The notes under the pieces were generated by a model that had not been told where the DNA came from, ran no database searches, and was given only the letters and a program-made list of their open reading frames with translations. Source: Fremontodendron californicum (Eukaryota > Streptophyta > Magnoliopsida > Malvales > Malvaceae). Taken from it: a DNA stretch of 64,000 nucleotides. A program made the translations under genes and the position numbers. Of this stretch, positions 54,106 to 64,000 are shown piece by piece. The first letter of the stretch is position 1; every line of letters begins with the position of its first letter. The DNA lies in assembly GCA_030761205.1 (NCBI GenBank), contig JAULJL010000003.1, positions 28,960,123 to 29,024,122 on the forward strand, in the 5' to 3' direction.

Positions 54106-54900
54106 ATGCTATTGTTGTACGGACAGGGTGATGTTCGGGATGCTATTATTGTACGGACAAGGAGATGTTTGGGATGCTATTGTTTTATGGACTGGGTGAT
54201 GTCCGGGATGTTATTGTTGTACAGACAGGGTGATGTCCGGGATGCTATTATTGTACGAACAGGGAGATGTTTGGGATGCTATTGTTTTATGGACTAGGTG
54301 ATGTCCAGGATGTTATTGTTGTAAGGACAGGGTGATGTCCGAGATGCTATTATTGTACGAACATGGTGATGTCCGGGATGCTATTGTTGTACGAACAGGA
54401 TGATGTCCGGGATGCTATTTTTGTACGGACAGGGTGATGCCCGGGATGCCATTGTTGTACGGATAGGTGATGTCCGGGCCATTGTTGTACGGATAGGGTG
54501 ATGTCCGGGATGCCATTGTTGTACGGATAGGGTGATGTCAGGGATGCTATTGTTGTACGGACAGGGTGATGTCTGGGATGCCACTGTTGTACGGACAGGG
54601 TGATGTCCGAGATGCCATTGTTGTATGGATAGGGTGATGTCCGGGATGCCATTGTTGTATGGACAGGGTGATGTCCGGAATGCTATTGTTGTACGGACAA
54701 GATGATGTCCAGGATGCTATTATTGTACAGACAAGGTGATGTCCGGGATGCTATTATTTTACGGATAGGATGATGTCCAGAATGCAATTGTGGTACGGAC
54801 ATGATGAGTCCAAAATGGTACGAACAGGATGAGTCCGGGATGATACGAACGGGATGAGTCCAGGAGGATGTGGACAAGATAATCCGTTATGACAAATATT
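54106..54900 (+). repeat. 34-bp minisatellite array
   Basis: About 23 head-to-tail, imperfect units of the form ggtgatgtccgggatgct followed by attgttgtacggacag. Unit length is mostly 34-35 bp, with shorter degenerate units (about 24 bp) after 54,790. Variation is dispersed, with no unique spacers, so it is not CRISPR. It lies inside family H and is absent from the shorter family H copy at 7588-7943. ORFs on either strand are by-products of the repeat. Confidence 0.9.
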
Positions 54901-55503
54901 ACGGACTGGTATAAGTCCGGGATGTTTTGATGTTATAGTCATGAAAAATTCCTAAATGATAATTATAGAGGTATACACGTAAAATCGAGTGTAAGATATT
55001 TTTGGCTATCGATTCTAGCTGGCCAATGGCCATTTATATTCAGCGCTCAGCATAAAAGATTTCATATGGGACAAATAATTTTTATATGTCAGGGAACAAT
55101 TTTTAAATATTACTTTTTAGTTAATTAAACATACTTGATATGTCTTGTTTATGCTTTAATGGTTAAGAAAGGAAGTAAGAATCTTCCAAGTACTCTTCCT
55201 AGTTACCTTATGTTCACAGAGTCTTTTGGCTCACTCCGTTTATTTTCATTCTTTTTCAGATCCTGATAGACCCAGCTCTTCCCAGATTTCGGATAGCTAG
55301 CTGCTCGTATACTTGTGGTAAGCGGATTGACCCAGGACATGGTAAGCAGTGGCGATGGTGGGATACATTTTGCAGTCATTAGGGTATCATGGGTCCTATG
55401 CATTTTGTGTATGATGTATATGTACTTTATATTTTGTAAACTGATGTATCTAAGTGATGTATGATGTATAATGGCCACGGAGGCCTAGTATGATCTGGTG
55501 ATG
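54901..55503 (+). repeat. Family H repeat, right part, no gene
   Basis: Unique within the window. Rich in tgatgtat steps; resembles the end region of a plant Ty3/gypsy LTR but no diagnostic motif is seen. Confidence 0.45.
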
Positions 55504-57333
55504 TGATGCACCCAAAAGAGTGTATCTTATTTAACCTTGCACTTAAAAAGATCAATTGTAAGTATAATGATTAGCAAGGGTCGAGTCCTCAGGGATTGGG
55601 TTTTAATCTATGAGTTATTAGTTTATAACTTACGTTCAAAGAGAACAATAAAAGAAAAGGGGTTTTCGAAGCCAGATTTAAACTAAAGTAAATAATAAGA
55701 ATAAGATGCAAGGCGGTATAACCAGCCAATAAAAATATATATACTAAATTAGGCGGTATAACCAGCCAATAAAAATAAAACAAAGTTAATATACAAATTA
55801 GGCGGTATAACCAGCCAATAAAAATAAATATACTTTTAAAAATAAGCAAACTAGAAAAGTAAGAAAACAAGTAAGTAAGAAGAATCAAATATGGAAAATA
55901 TGGTTAAGGTTTCATTCTCCACCACTAGACATCATTAAGAATCAATTTCAAATCTATCAATATCAACCAACTATCAAAGTTAACAACCGTAGATAACAAC
56001 AAGCTCTGTTATCCCAATCTTTCCTTAGTTTGTCGTTAAATAGAACAAGCTCTCTATTTAATCTCTAACCATTAAACAACCTAGAATAAGCTCTCTAAAT
56101 TCAATTTAATGGCAGCTTTATGATGAGAAAGATAGGTTAATCTAAGCAACAAACACATAAGCTCGGATTGTTCAACTTAGGTTATGTTCCACTTTGCAAT
56201 TATTGAAAACTTGACCATAATCATTAATCACAAATTGCCACTTATGAATAGGAAATCAAGACAATTACACGGATCAAGACTCCTAAACTAGCAATAGATA
56301 ATTATCAAGATCTATCTAGTTGTACACCTAAACAAATCAAGACAACATCATGAACAATTCTTGTAGAAGAACATAAGCAACTTTGATAGAAAATTAATGA
56401 TAGATAGAATCTGAAAATCAATCACAAAACATGTCTAGGGCTTTGAAATCACCCTTAACCAAATAGAAGTTTAGCCTAGCATAGGCATTGTAAACATAAA
56501 CATAAAATTAAAGAGAATCTAAGAAGGAAATAAAAGAAAGAAAGAAGAAGAAGAAAATAAAGAAAAAGAAAACTAGAGAAAAGAAAGAAGAAGAAAACTT
56601 AGAGAATTTTATTACAATGGCTAATATCCTACCAATGTACAATCCTCCTACAATCATCCAAGGCCCTCTATTTATACACATTTTGGAGAGCTAAATGACA
56701 AGAGACAAGCTTTATAAATTTCAAAGGTAGGTATAATAGGTGGGTGCATTTTTCTAACAATTTTCGTCATATTGTACGACAATTCTGATCAGCCAGATTG
56801 ATGATCGATTTTGTCAATATTGGAGGCTTGATCTGATCAAATGGTCTTCTAGAAAAATGTTCCCCTATCAGTCGGTGATCCATAGCCGTTGGAATCAGCT
56901 CATTTGCTGATGTGGATCAGAATATATGGTCAAAATACCAAAACTTGTCAGCACAGACGTCATTGCACATCAGCCAACTTGATGGTTGATTTCGCTAGGG
57001 AAAACGACTCCGTTTCAAGAAGTGTAAAGCATAAAAAAGATAGATATGCCTCTTAACTTTGCAATGTTAAAGTTTCAGCCTTATTACTTCAGTGAAACTC
57101 CAGATATAGCTGATATGGCAAAAGGTGTCGGAACTGGAACTGAACTGGATTTGCCCTTAATTCTTGATTTAACCTAGTAATCTGAAATCACTCAAAGAAA
57201 CTCGTGAAAAACACCAAATTACATAAAAATATAAAAAATCATAAACACAATTAGACTAAGCAATAATAACTCGTATTTGACACAAAACAATAATAAAACA
57301 TAACTAAAAACTATATAATTATACGAGTTATCA
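55504..57333 (-). mobile_element. Solo LTR, Athila-like, U3 type 1, minus strand
   Basis: Begins TGATGCACCC and ends ACGAGTTATCA, the reverse of a complete type 1 LTR. Flanks are TGATG (55,499-55,503) and CGATG (57,334-57,338), a target duplication with one change. Removing it rejoins family H. Confidence 0.88.
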
Positions 57334-57593
57334 CGATGCTTATGCCGTTATGATATAATATAAATGTATGTTTGTATATAAGATGTCATAAAGGTTGAGT
57401 CTGCTGTGGGCATCTTGGTTACTCCATATCGGGGTCTCCAACCCGAGATGTCATGTGTTGATGATTATTACATTGCAAATGTTGATGATTGAGCGGCAAA
57501 CCCCCATGTAGGGCTAGATTATGCCGAAATTTTGTTTGATTTGGTTTCGTGGGTATATTCAGGTTTCGAATGCAGGGGCATACCTTGTCTCTG
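57334..57593 (+). repeat. Family H repeat, no gene
   Basis: The last 60 bp (gtatattcaggtttcgaatg ...) match 7600-7670 reversed, tying both places to one repeat family. Confidence 0.55.
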
Positions 57594-59203
57594 TGATAAC
57601 TCGTATAATTATATAGTTTTTAGTTATGTTTTATTATTGTTTTGTGTCAAATACGAGTTATTATTGTTTAGTCTAATTGTGTTTATGATCTTTTATATTT
57701 TTATGTAATTTGGTGTTTTTCACAAGTTTATTTGAGTGATTTCAGATTACTAGAATTAAGGGCAAATCCAGTTCAGTTCCAGTTCCGACACCTTTTGCCA
57801 TATCAGCTATATCTGGAGTTTCACTGAAGCAATAAGGCTGAAATTTTAACCGTGCAAAGTTAAGAGGCATATCTATCTTTTTCATGTTTTACACTTCTTG
57901 AAACGGAGTCGTTTTCTTTAGCGTAATCGACCATCAAGTTGGCTGATGTGCAATGACGTCTGTGCTGACCAGTTTTGGTATTTTGCCCATATCTTCTGAT
58001 CCACATCAGCAAATGAGCTGATTCCAACGGCTATGGATCACTAACTGATAGGGGAACATTTTTCTAGAAGACCATGTGATCAGATCAAGCTTCCAATATT
58101 GACAAAATCGACCATCAAGTTGGCTGATCAAAATTGTCATACAATATGACGAAAATTGTTAGAAAAATGCACCCACCTATTATACCTACCTTTGAAATTT
58201 GTAAAGCTTGTCTCTTGTCATTTAGTCCTCCAAAATGTGTATAAATAGAGGGCCTTGGATGATTGTATGAGGCTTTGTACATTGGTAGGATATTAGCCAT
58301 TGTAATAAAATTCTCTAAGTTTTCTTCTTCTTTCTTTTCTCTAGTTTTCTTTTTCTTTATTTTCTTCTTCTTCTTTCTTTCTTTTATTTCCTTCTTAGAT
58401 TCTCTTTAATTTTATGTTTATGTTTACAATGCCTATGCTAGGCTAAACTTCTATTTGGTTAAGGGTGATTTCAAAGCCCTAGACATGTTTTGTGATTGAT
58501 TTTCAGATTCTATCTATCATTAATTTTCTATCAAAGTTGCTTATGTTGTTCTACAAGAATTGTTCATGATGTTGTCTTGATTTATTTAGGTGTACAACTA
58601 GATAGATCTTGATAATTATCTATTGCTAGTCTAGGAGTCTTGATCTGTGTAATTGTCTTGATTTCCTATTCATGAGTGGCAATTTGTGATTAATGATTAT
58701 GGTCAAGTTTTCAATAATTGCAAAGTGGAACATAACCTAAGTTGAACAATCCGAGCTTATGTGTTTGTTGCTTAGATCAACCTATCTTTCTCATCATAAA
58801 GCTGCCATTAAATTGAATTTAGAGAGCTTATTCTAGGTTGTTTAATGGTTAGAGATTAAATAGAGAGCTTGTTCTATTTAACGACAAACTAAGGAAAGAT
58901 TGTGATAACAGAGCTTGTTGTTATCCACGGTTGTTAACTTTGATAGTTGGTTGATATTGATAGATCTGAAATTGATTCTTAATGATGTCTAGTGGTGGAG
59001 AATGAAACCTTAACCATATTTTTCATATTTGATTCTTCTTACTTACTTGTTTTCTTACTTTTCTAGTTTGCTTATTTTTAAAAGTATATTTATTTTTATT
59101 GGCTGGTTATACCGCCTAATTTAGTATATATATTTTTATTGGCTGGTTATACCGCCTAATTTAGTATATATATTTTTATTGGCTGGTTATACCGCCTTGC
59201 ATC
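57594..59203 (+). mobile_element. Athila-like LTR (type 1) interrupted by Element 3
   Basis: TGATAACTCG start after family H (flank CTCTG). Stops at ...ccgccttgcatc where a second LTR begins. The missing last ~200 bp should lie beyond the far end of Element 3, outside the window, preceded by GCATC. Confidence 0.85.
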
Positions 59204-61245
59204 TGATAACTCGTATAATTATATAGTTTTTAGTTATGTTTTATTATTGTTTTGTGTCAAATACGAGTTATTATTGTTTAGTCTAATTGTGTTTATGATC
59301 TTTTATATTTTTATGTAATTTGGTGTTTTTCACAAGTTTCTTTGAGTGATTTCAGATTACTAGAATTAAGGGCAAATCCAGTTCAGTTCCAGTTCCGACA
59401 CATTTTGCCATATCAGCTATATCTGGAGTTTCACTGAAGCAATAAGGCTGAAATTTGTAGCCGTGCAAAGCTAAGAGGCATATCTATCTTTTTCATGTTT
59501 TATACTTCTTGAAACGGAGTCGTTTTCCCTAGCGAAATCGACCATCAAGTTGGCTGATGTGCAATGACGTCTGTGCTGACCTGTTTTCTTATTTTACCCA
59601 TATCTGCTTATCCACATCAGAAAATGAGCTGATTCCAAAGGCTATGGATCCGTAACTGATACGGGAACCTTTGTCTAGAAGACCATATGATCAGATCAGG
59701 CCTCTAATATTGACGAAATCGACCATCAAGTTGGCTGATGTGCAATGACGTCTGTGCTGACATGTTTTCGTATTTTGCCCATATCTGCTTATCCACATCA
59801 GCAAATGAGCTGATTCCAACGGCTATGGATCCGTAACTGATAGGGGAACCTTTTTCTAGAAGACCATGTGATCAGATCAGGCCTCCAACATTGACGAAAT
59901 CGACCATCAAGTTGGCTGATCAAAATTGTCATACAATATGACGAAAATTGTTAGAAAAATTCACCCACCTATTATACCTACCTTTGAAATTTGTAAAGCT
60001 TGTCTCTTGTCATTTAGCCTTCCAAAATGTGTATAAATAGAGGGCCTTGGATGATTGTAGAGGATCATATTGTACATAGGTAGGATATTAGCCATTTTAA
60101 TAAAATTCTCTAAGTTTTCTTCTTCTTTCTTTTCTCTAGTTTTCTTTCTTTTCTCTAGTTTTCTTTTTCTTTAGAGAGAGCAAGAGGTTGGATAATTAAT
60201 ATTCTTCCTCTTCTTCTTTCTTTCTTTTATTTTCTTCTTAGATTTTCTTTAATTTTATGTTTATGTTTATAATGCCTATGCTAGGCTAAACTTCTATTTG
60301 GTTAAGGGTGATTTCAAAGCCCTAGACATGTTTTGTGATTGATTTTCAGATTCTATCTATCATTAATTTTCTATCAAAGTTGCTTATGTTCTTCTACAAG
60401 AATTGTTCATGATGTTGTCTAGATTTATTTAGGTGTACAACTAGATAGATCTTGATAATTATCTATTGCTAGTTTAGGAGTCTTGATCCGTGTAATTGTC
60501 TTGATTTCCTATTCATAAGTGGCAATTTGTGATTAATGATTATGGTCAAGTTTTCAATAATTGCAAAGTGGAACATAACCTAAGTTGAACAATCCGAGCT
60601 TATGTGTTTGTTGCTTAGATCAACCTATCTTTCTCATCATAAAGCTGCCATTAAATTGAATTTAGAGAGCTTATTCTAGGTTGTTTAATGGTTAGAGATT
60701 AAATAGAGAGCTTGTTCTATTTAACGACAAACTAAGGAAAGATTGGGGTAACAGAGCTTGTTGTTATCTACGGTTGTTAACTTTGATAGTTGGTTGATAT
60801 TGATAGATCTGAAATTGATTCTTAATGATGTCTAGTGGTGGAGAATGAAACCTTAACCATATTTTTCATATTTGATTCTTCTTACTTATTTGTTTTCTTA
60901 CTTTTAGTTTGCTTATTTTTTATATTTATTTTTATTGGCTGGTTATACCGCCTAATTTGTATATTAACTTTGTTTTATTTTTATTGGCTGGTTATACCGC
61001 CTAATTTAGTATATATATTTTTATTGGCTGGTTATACCGCCTTGCATCTTATTCTTATTATTTACTTTAGTTTAAATCTGGCTTCAAAAACCCCTTTTCT
61101 TTTATTGTTCTTGAATTTAAGTTTTAAACTATTAACTTATAAACTAAAACCCAATCCCTGAGGACTCGACCCTTGCTAACTACTATACTTACAATTTATC
61201 TTTTTAGTGCAAGGTTAAATAAGATACACTCTTTTGGGTGCATCA
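59204..61245 (+). mobile_element. 5' LTR of Element 3, enlarged by an internal ~180-bp duplication
   Basis: 2,042 bp against ~1,840 in its relatives. The segment starting cgaaatcgaccatcaagttg occurs at 59,533, 59,715 and 59,895 instead of twice. Near 60,172-60,207 it contains gagagagcaagaggttggat, otherwise seen only in type 3 LTRs. TATA box 60,032-60,040. Confidence 0.93.
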
Positions 61246-61251
61246 AATTTT

Positions 61252-61269
61252 TGGCGCCGTTGCCGGGGA
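61252..61269 (+). other. Primer-binding site, tRNA-Asp
   Basis: Perfect TGGCGCCGTTGCCGGGGA, 6 bp after the LTR. Confidence 0.92.
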
Positions 61270-61382
61270 TTGCTTTCTTTAGTTTATTTGTTACTTGGTT
61301 TATTCTTATTTTCAGTTCTAATTAGTTTTATTTTCTTGTACATACAAGTTTTTCTTTTCAAATTTAAAAAAAAAAAAAAACA

Positions 61383-62321
61383 ATGGAATTGAGCAATCTA
61401 ACACTTGAAGAGTTGGTGGCATACATGAACATGGAGAATCAACAAGCCAATCTCACCTCCCCAGTTCAACAATTGGCCATGGGAGGATGTCAAGGCCATC
61501 AAGTGTTCCAAGACCAACAGTATGATCATTACTCATTCACTTACCATGAGGGATGGTGGGATCATACTAATTATGGCTACTCGAAAAATTACCAAGAAGT
61601 AGATCCTTATGCCAATTACACTCATCCATCTAGCTTCAATCAATCATGGTCCCAAGAACCAGATCTTTTTCAACCACCACATATGACTCAAAACTCAGGT
61701 ACTTCTTTAGAAGATCTTGTCTATTCTCTTGTTACTGATACATTGCAATTTCAACAGGAAACAAGGGCAAGCATCCAGAGTTTGGAAAAGCAAATGATCC
61801 AATTGACTAGTAGTATGGTGGGATGGGTAGCACAAAGATCTGAAGAACTCCCTGCCCAAACAATGATTAACCCAAAGGAGAATACTACTATTGTGACCTT
61901 GAGGAATGAGGAACAAGATGAGGATGAGACAAAATTAGAGATGAATTCTATTCTTGAGGATAATGAAGCCAATGATCCAAATAAGAGTATTTCGGCACCT
62001 GAGGTAACGTTTGAGATTCCAATTTTTACTAATGTTTCTTCTCCACCTTTTCCTAGTAGATTCGCAAAGTTCAAGGAGGATGAACATGAACAAGACACGT
62101 TGGAATCCTTAAACAGTTTGTTTGTGGATGTCATTCAACAAGTACCAAAAGATGCATCATTCCTCGATGAGATATGCACCACCAAGGATGATGGAATAAT
62201 ATTTGTAATGGAGAATACATCCACTGTTGTGCAAAGAAAGCTACCTCTCAAACGCATAAATTTGGAAAATTTCATGTATGAGCCTGACAAGCGTAAAAAG
62301 CCAAGAAGGGGTGTTGGTTAG
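61383..62321 (+). CDS. Type 2 gag-like protein (312 codons), knuckle-less
   Basis: Same length and architecture as 46,495-47,433: MELSNLTLEELVAYMNMENQ, the Tyr/Trp-rich EGWWDHTNYGYSKNYQEVDP block, an acidic middle and a basic tail PDKRKKPRRGVG. The C-terminal half (from about residue 200) is closer to the minus-strand gag at 38,890 (PEVTFEIPIFTNVSSPPFPS, then CTTKDDGI) than to Element 2, suggesting recombination within the gag type. No zinc knuckle, no capsid domain, frame open. Pol is absent downstream. Role unknown; possibly a packaging factor for a non-autonomous element. Confidence 0.75.
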   Translation: MELSNLTLEELVAYMNMENQQANLTSPVQQLAMGGCQGHQVFQDQQYDHYSFTYHEGWWDHTNYGYSKNYQEVDPYANYTHPSSFNQSWSQEPDLFQPPHMTQNSGTSLEDLVYSLVTDTLQFQQETRASIQSLEKQMIQLTSSMVGWVAQRSEELPAQTMINPKENTTIVTLRNEEQDEDETKLEMNSILEDNEANDPNKSISAPEVTFEIPIFTNVSSPPFPSRFAKFKEDEHEQDTLESLNSLFVDVIQQVPKDASFLDEICTTKDDGIIFVMENTSTVVQRKLPLKRINLENFMYEPDKRKKPRRGVG

Positions 62322-62866
62322 ATTCAAAACACTAACTCAAGTGTTAATTGAGAAGGCAGCCCAATTAAAGATGAAATTGCCAACCTTCCATATTCAGATT
62401 TGCTTTCTCTTTCTTTTCCTTTTTCTTTTATTATTTTTATTGTTTTTATTTTTATTTCTTATGTTTCTTTGTTAATTGTGTTTACTGTTTTTAAGTTTAT
62501 TTAGGCTGCATAAGTTTCTTTTATTTAATAGTTCTTTTCTCTTACATATAATTCTTGCATTGGGGGATAATAGCATTACATTAATGACAATGTAAGAATT
62601 ATGTGTGGGGGGAAGAATTTAGGATTTTATTTAGAGTGTTTTATTTTTGAGTCTTTTTATGTTGTTTTTTTTTTTTTTTTTTGATCCTTGTTTTGAAAAT
62701 AACTAGATGTAAATATAATTTTTATTTTTTTTAACCCCGGTTAAATGGCGGATAACGGTACTCCGTGATTATTTAAATCGGTTCCATCAGCTACCCACAA
62801 AACTGATATTGTATATAAATTTCTCTTCCAATTTCTCTTTCAATTTTTTTCATTTTTTTTTTCAGG
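62322..62866 (+). other. Spacer with G-run box and promoter-like region
   Basis: acattaatgacaatgt (62,578-62,593), GTGTGGGGGG, the conserved accccggttaaatggcg block, TATATAAAT (62,812-62,820), and a T-run ending CAG one base before ATG 62,867. Confidence 0.55.
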
Positions 62867-63475
62867 ATGGATGATATTCTCACAAGATTGCAGAAACGAT
62901 TTCCTCCTTTTCCTCGAAATATTTTACTGAAGCATTACCAAGTTCGATTTGAAAGATTAAGAATGCTTATGCACAAAGGGATTCCTGGAGACATACGTTG
63001 GATAATTGAAGCCAAGGTACGTGAAGATGAATATCTTCCTGTTTTGCATTTACCAGGTACAGGTAGAAGCACTTTTGCAAAGAAGCGACGAGCAAAGCGC
63101 ATGAGTTCAAATTGCCACAAATGTGCACGATGGACGTGTAATGGTAAATGTCGTTCTATTGGGATTCCGTCCTCTAATCGAGATGATAAAATTGAATTCA
63201 TTAAGGATGGACTGAGTAAGGAGAATTTGGGTAATATCCAACTTTCTCTTTAGACGCATCCTAGTGGAGACGTACAAAGAGAAATTCTTGATTTATGGCC
63301 GCAATTCCAAAGGGAATGGCAACATCTTGGGAATCTGATGTTAAAAGACCCTGTTTGCCAGCTTGTAAGAAAACTGGATGGGAAGCATATCCTCGACTCA
63401 TAGAAGGCGTTTAAGCCGTTTCTGGACGTAAAACCAGAGGAAGATGTGAGCCACAATCACAACTACAATAAATGA
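62867..63475 (+). pseudogene. Viral NABP-like ORF with two nonsense codons
   Basis: Collinear with Element 2 (same 609-bp span, no indels). The basic block and an intact CHKCARWTCNGKC finger are present in the open part, 62,867-63,253 (128 codons). A TAG at 63,251 replaces a Glu codon, and a second TAG at about 63,400 is the same as in Element 1. The product, if made, would keep the basic and finger region but lose the C-terminal third. Confidence 0.6.
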
Positions 63476-63779
63476 CTTCTCAGCTTTTGGTTTGATTTGC
63501 AATAACTTTATTTCGGTTTAATTTACGTGTTATTCGATTTGTGTAATTATTCTCATTTTTTTATTTGTCTTTTACGATTGATTTTTCTTCTCTTTTTGAT
63601 TTTCTTCCTGAAATCACGCAAAAATCTTTTGTTAGTTTAACATTTTCTTCTGACAAGTCAGATACACTTTCGGCGACATTATTACTCTTGTCTGATTCAC
63701 TACTCAGTCCTCTATATATTACACCATGTACTCATTCTCTTTCAGGCACTCGAAAAAAAGAAAAAAAAAAGAAAAAAAA
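63476..63779 (+). other. Spacer between cargo ORFs
   Basis: TATATATTA at 63,713-63,721, CTCTTTCAG acceptor-like site, then an enlarged A/G run before ATG 63,780. Confidence 0.5.
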
Positions 63780-64000
63780 ATGGAAAGTACTTCGTCCCAA
63801 CGCATTAAAAAAATTTGTGTTTTTGGAGGTGCTTATCCAGGGAAAAATAACATATTCGCTGATGAAGCCATAAGAGTTGGAGTAATACTTGCCCAACAAA
63901 AGATCCAGTTGATTTATGGAGGCGGTAGTACGGGTTTAATGGGAGCAGTCGCTACAGCAGCACACGCCGGAGGAAGTCCAGTTCTAGGAATCGTGCCAAA
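63780..64000 (+). CDS. LOG-like: LOG-like phosphoribohydrolase, N-terminal part (cut by window end)
   Basis: Open to the window end (73 codons): MESTSSQRIKKICVFGGAYP, then LIYGGGSTGLMGAVATAA and GGSPVLGIVPK. Differs from Element 2 by only a few residues. Whether the PGGLGTLEE part is intact lies outside the window. Confidence 0.8.
   Translation, partial: MESTSSQRIKKICVFGGAYPGKNNIFADEAIRVGVILAQQKIQLIYGGGSTGLMGAVATAAHAGGSPVLGIVP

Larger units (their letters stand above)
59204..64000 (+). mobile_element. Element 3: pol-less Athila-like element with cargo ORFs (runs off the window)
   Basis: LTR, primer site, type 2 gag, NABP-like and LOG-like ORFs in the same order as Element 2; the 3' part is outside. 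Nested in the LTR at 57,594. Confidence 0.9.

Noticed and set aside
54350..54652. ORFs of Tyr/Asn/His-Pro repeats across the minisatellite
   Set aside because: Products of a tandem repeat of about 34 bp read through by chance; frames break where the unit length changes.
54106..54900. CRISPR-like array
   Set aside because: Units are contiguous with no unique spacers, in a plant retroelement context.
57594..61245. Tandem LTR pair forming one element
   Set aside because: The first LTR lacks its last ~200 bp and the second begins precisely with TGATAACTCG, so nested insertion explains it better.

Overview
The window looks like AT-rich nuclear DNA of a flowering plant. No ordinary host gene, rRNA, tRNA or CRISPR array was recognised; almost every base belongs to nested, mutually related LTR retrotransposons. 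Clade markers are an Athila-type gag-pol (gag N-terminus, DLGA protease, PBS matching the 3' end of tRNA-Asp), a second Ty3/gypsy family with an initiator-Met PBS ('family D'), a small Ty1/copia fragment, and a repeat family that carries a 34-bp minisatellite ('family H'). I cannot name the species.

Layout. 1-17.3 kb: a scrap heap of family D leaders and LTRs, Athila-like gag fragments on both strands, two solo LTRs with exact 5-bp target duplications, and a copia/gypsy chimera. 18,009-30,970: Element 1, a structurally complete Athila-like element (TSD GATGG) with a 1631-codon gag-pol frame. 31-35 kb: family D remains and a decayed Athila gag-pol. 35.3-40.2 kb: a minus-strand, pol-less Athila relative with a rearranged 5' LTR. 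40.6-44.4 kb: family D fragments around an LTR shared by two internal regions. 44,527-53,395: Element 2 (TSD GTAAA), pol-less. 53.4-57.6 kb: family H with the minisatellite and a minus-strand solo LTR. 57,594-59,203: an LTR split by Element 3, which starts at 59,204 and runs off the window.

The main discovery is a cargo module in the place where Athila elements usually carry an env-like ORF. Elements 1, 2 and 3 all carry the same pair of non-retroelement ORFs after gag or gag-pol. The first encodes a basic Cys-rich protein resembling the nucleic-acid-binding proteins of carla-/viti-like plant RNA viruses. The second encodes an intronless LOG-like cytokinin riboside 5'-monophosphate phosphoribohydrolase. 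Each ORF is preceded by its own TATA-like box and by a polypyrimidine-CAG sequence that looks like a splice acceptor. The pol-less Elements 2 and 3 retain the pair, and both ORFs are open in Element 2. In Element 1 the LOG frame has a 1-bp deletion and the first ORF an early stop; in Element 3 the first ORF has two stops and the LOG ORF is cut by the window edge. A retrotransposon that may make active cytokinin together with a virus-like RNA-binding protein is the hypothesis most worth testing.

Relative age can be read from nesting. Family D and family H are the older hosts. Element 1 sits inside a family D protease gene, and a paralogous empty site survives at 41,115-41,119. Elements 1 and 2 have LTR pairs differing by roughly one percent by eye, so they are young.
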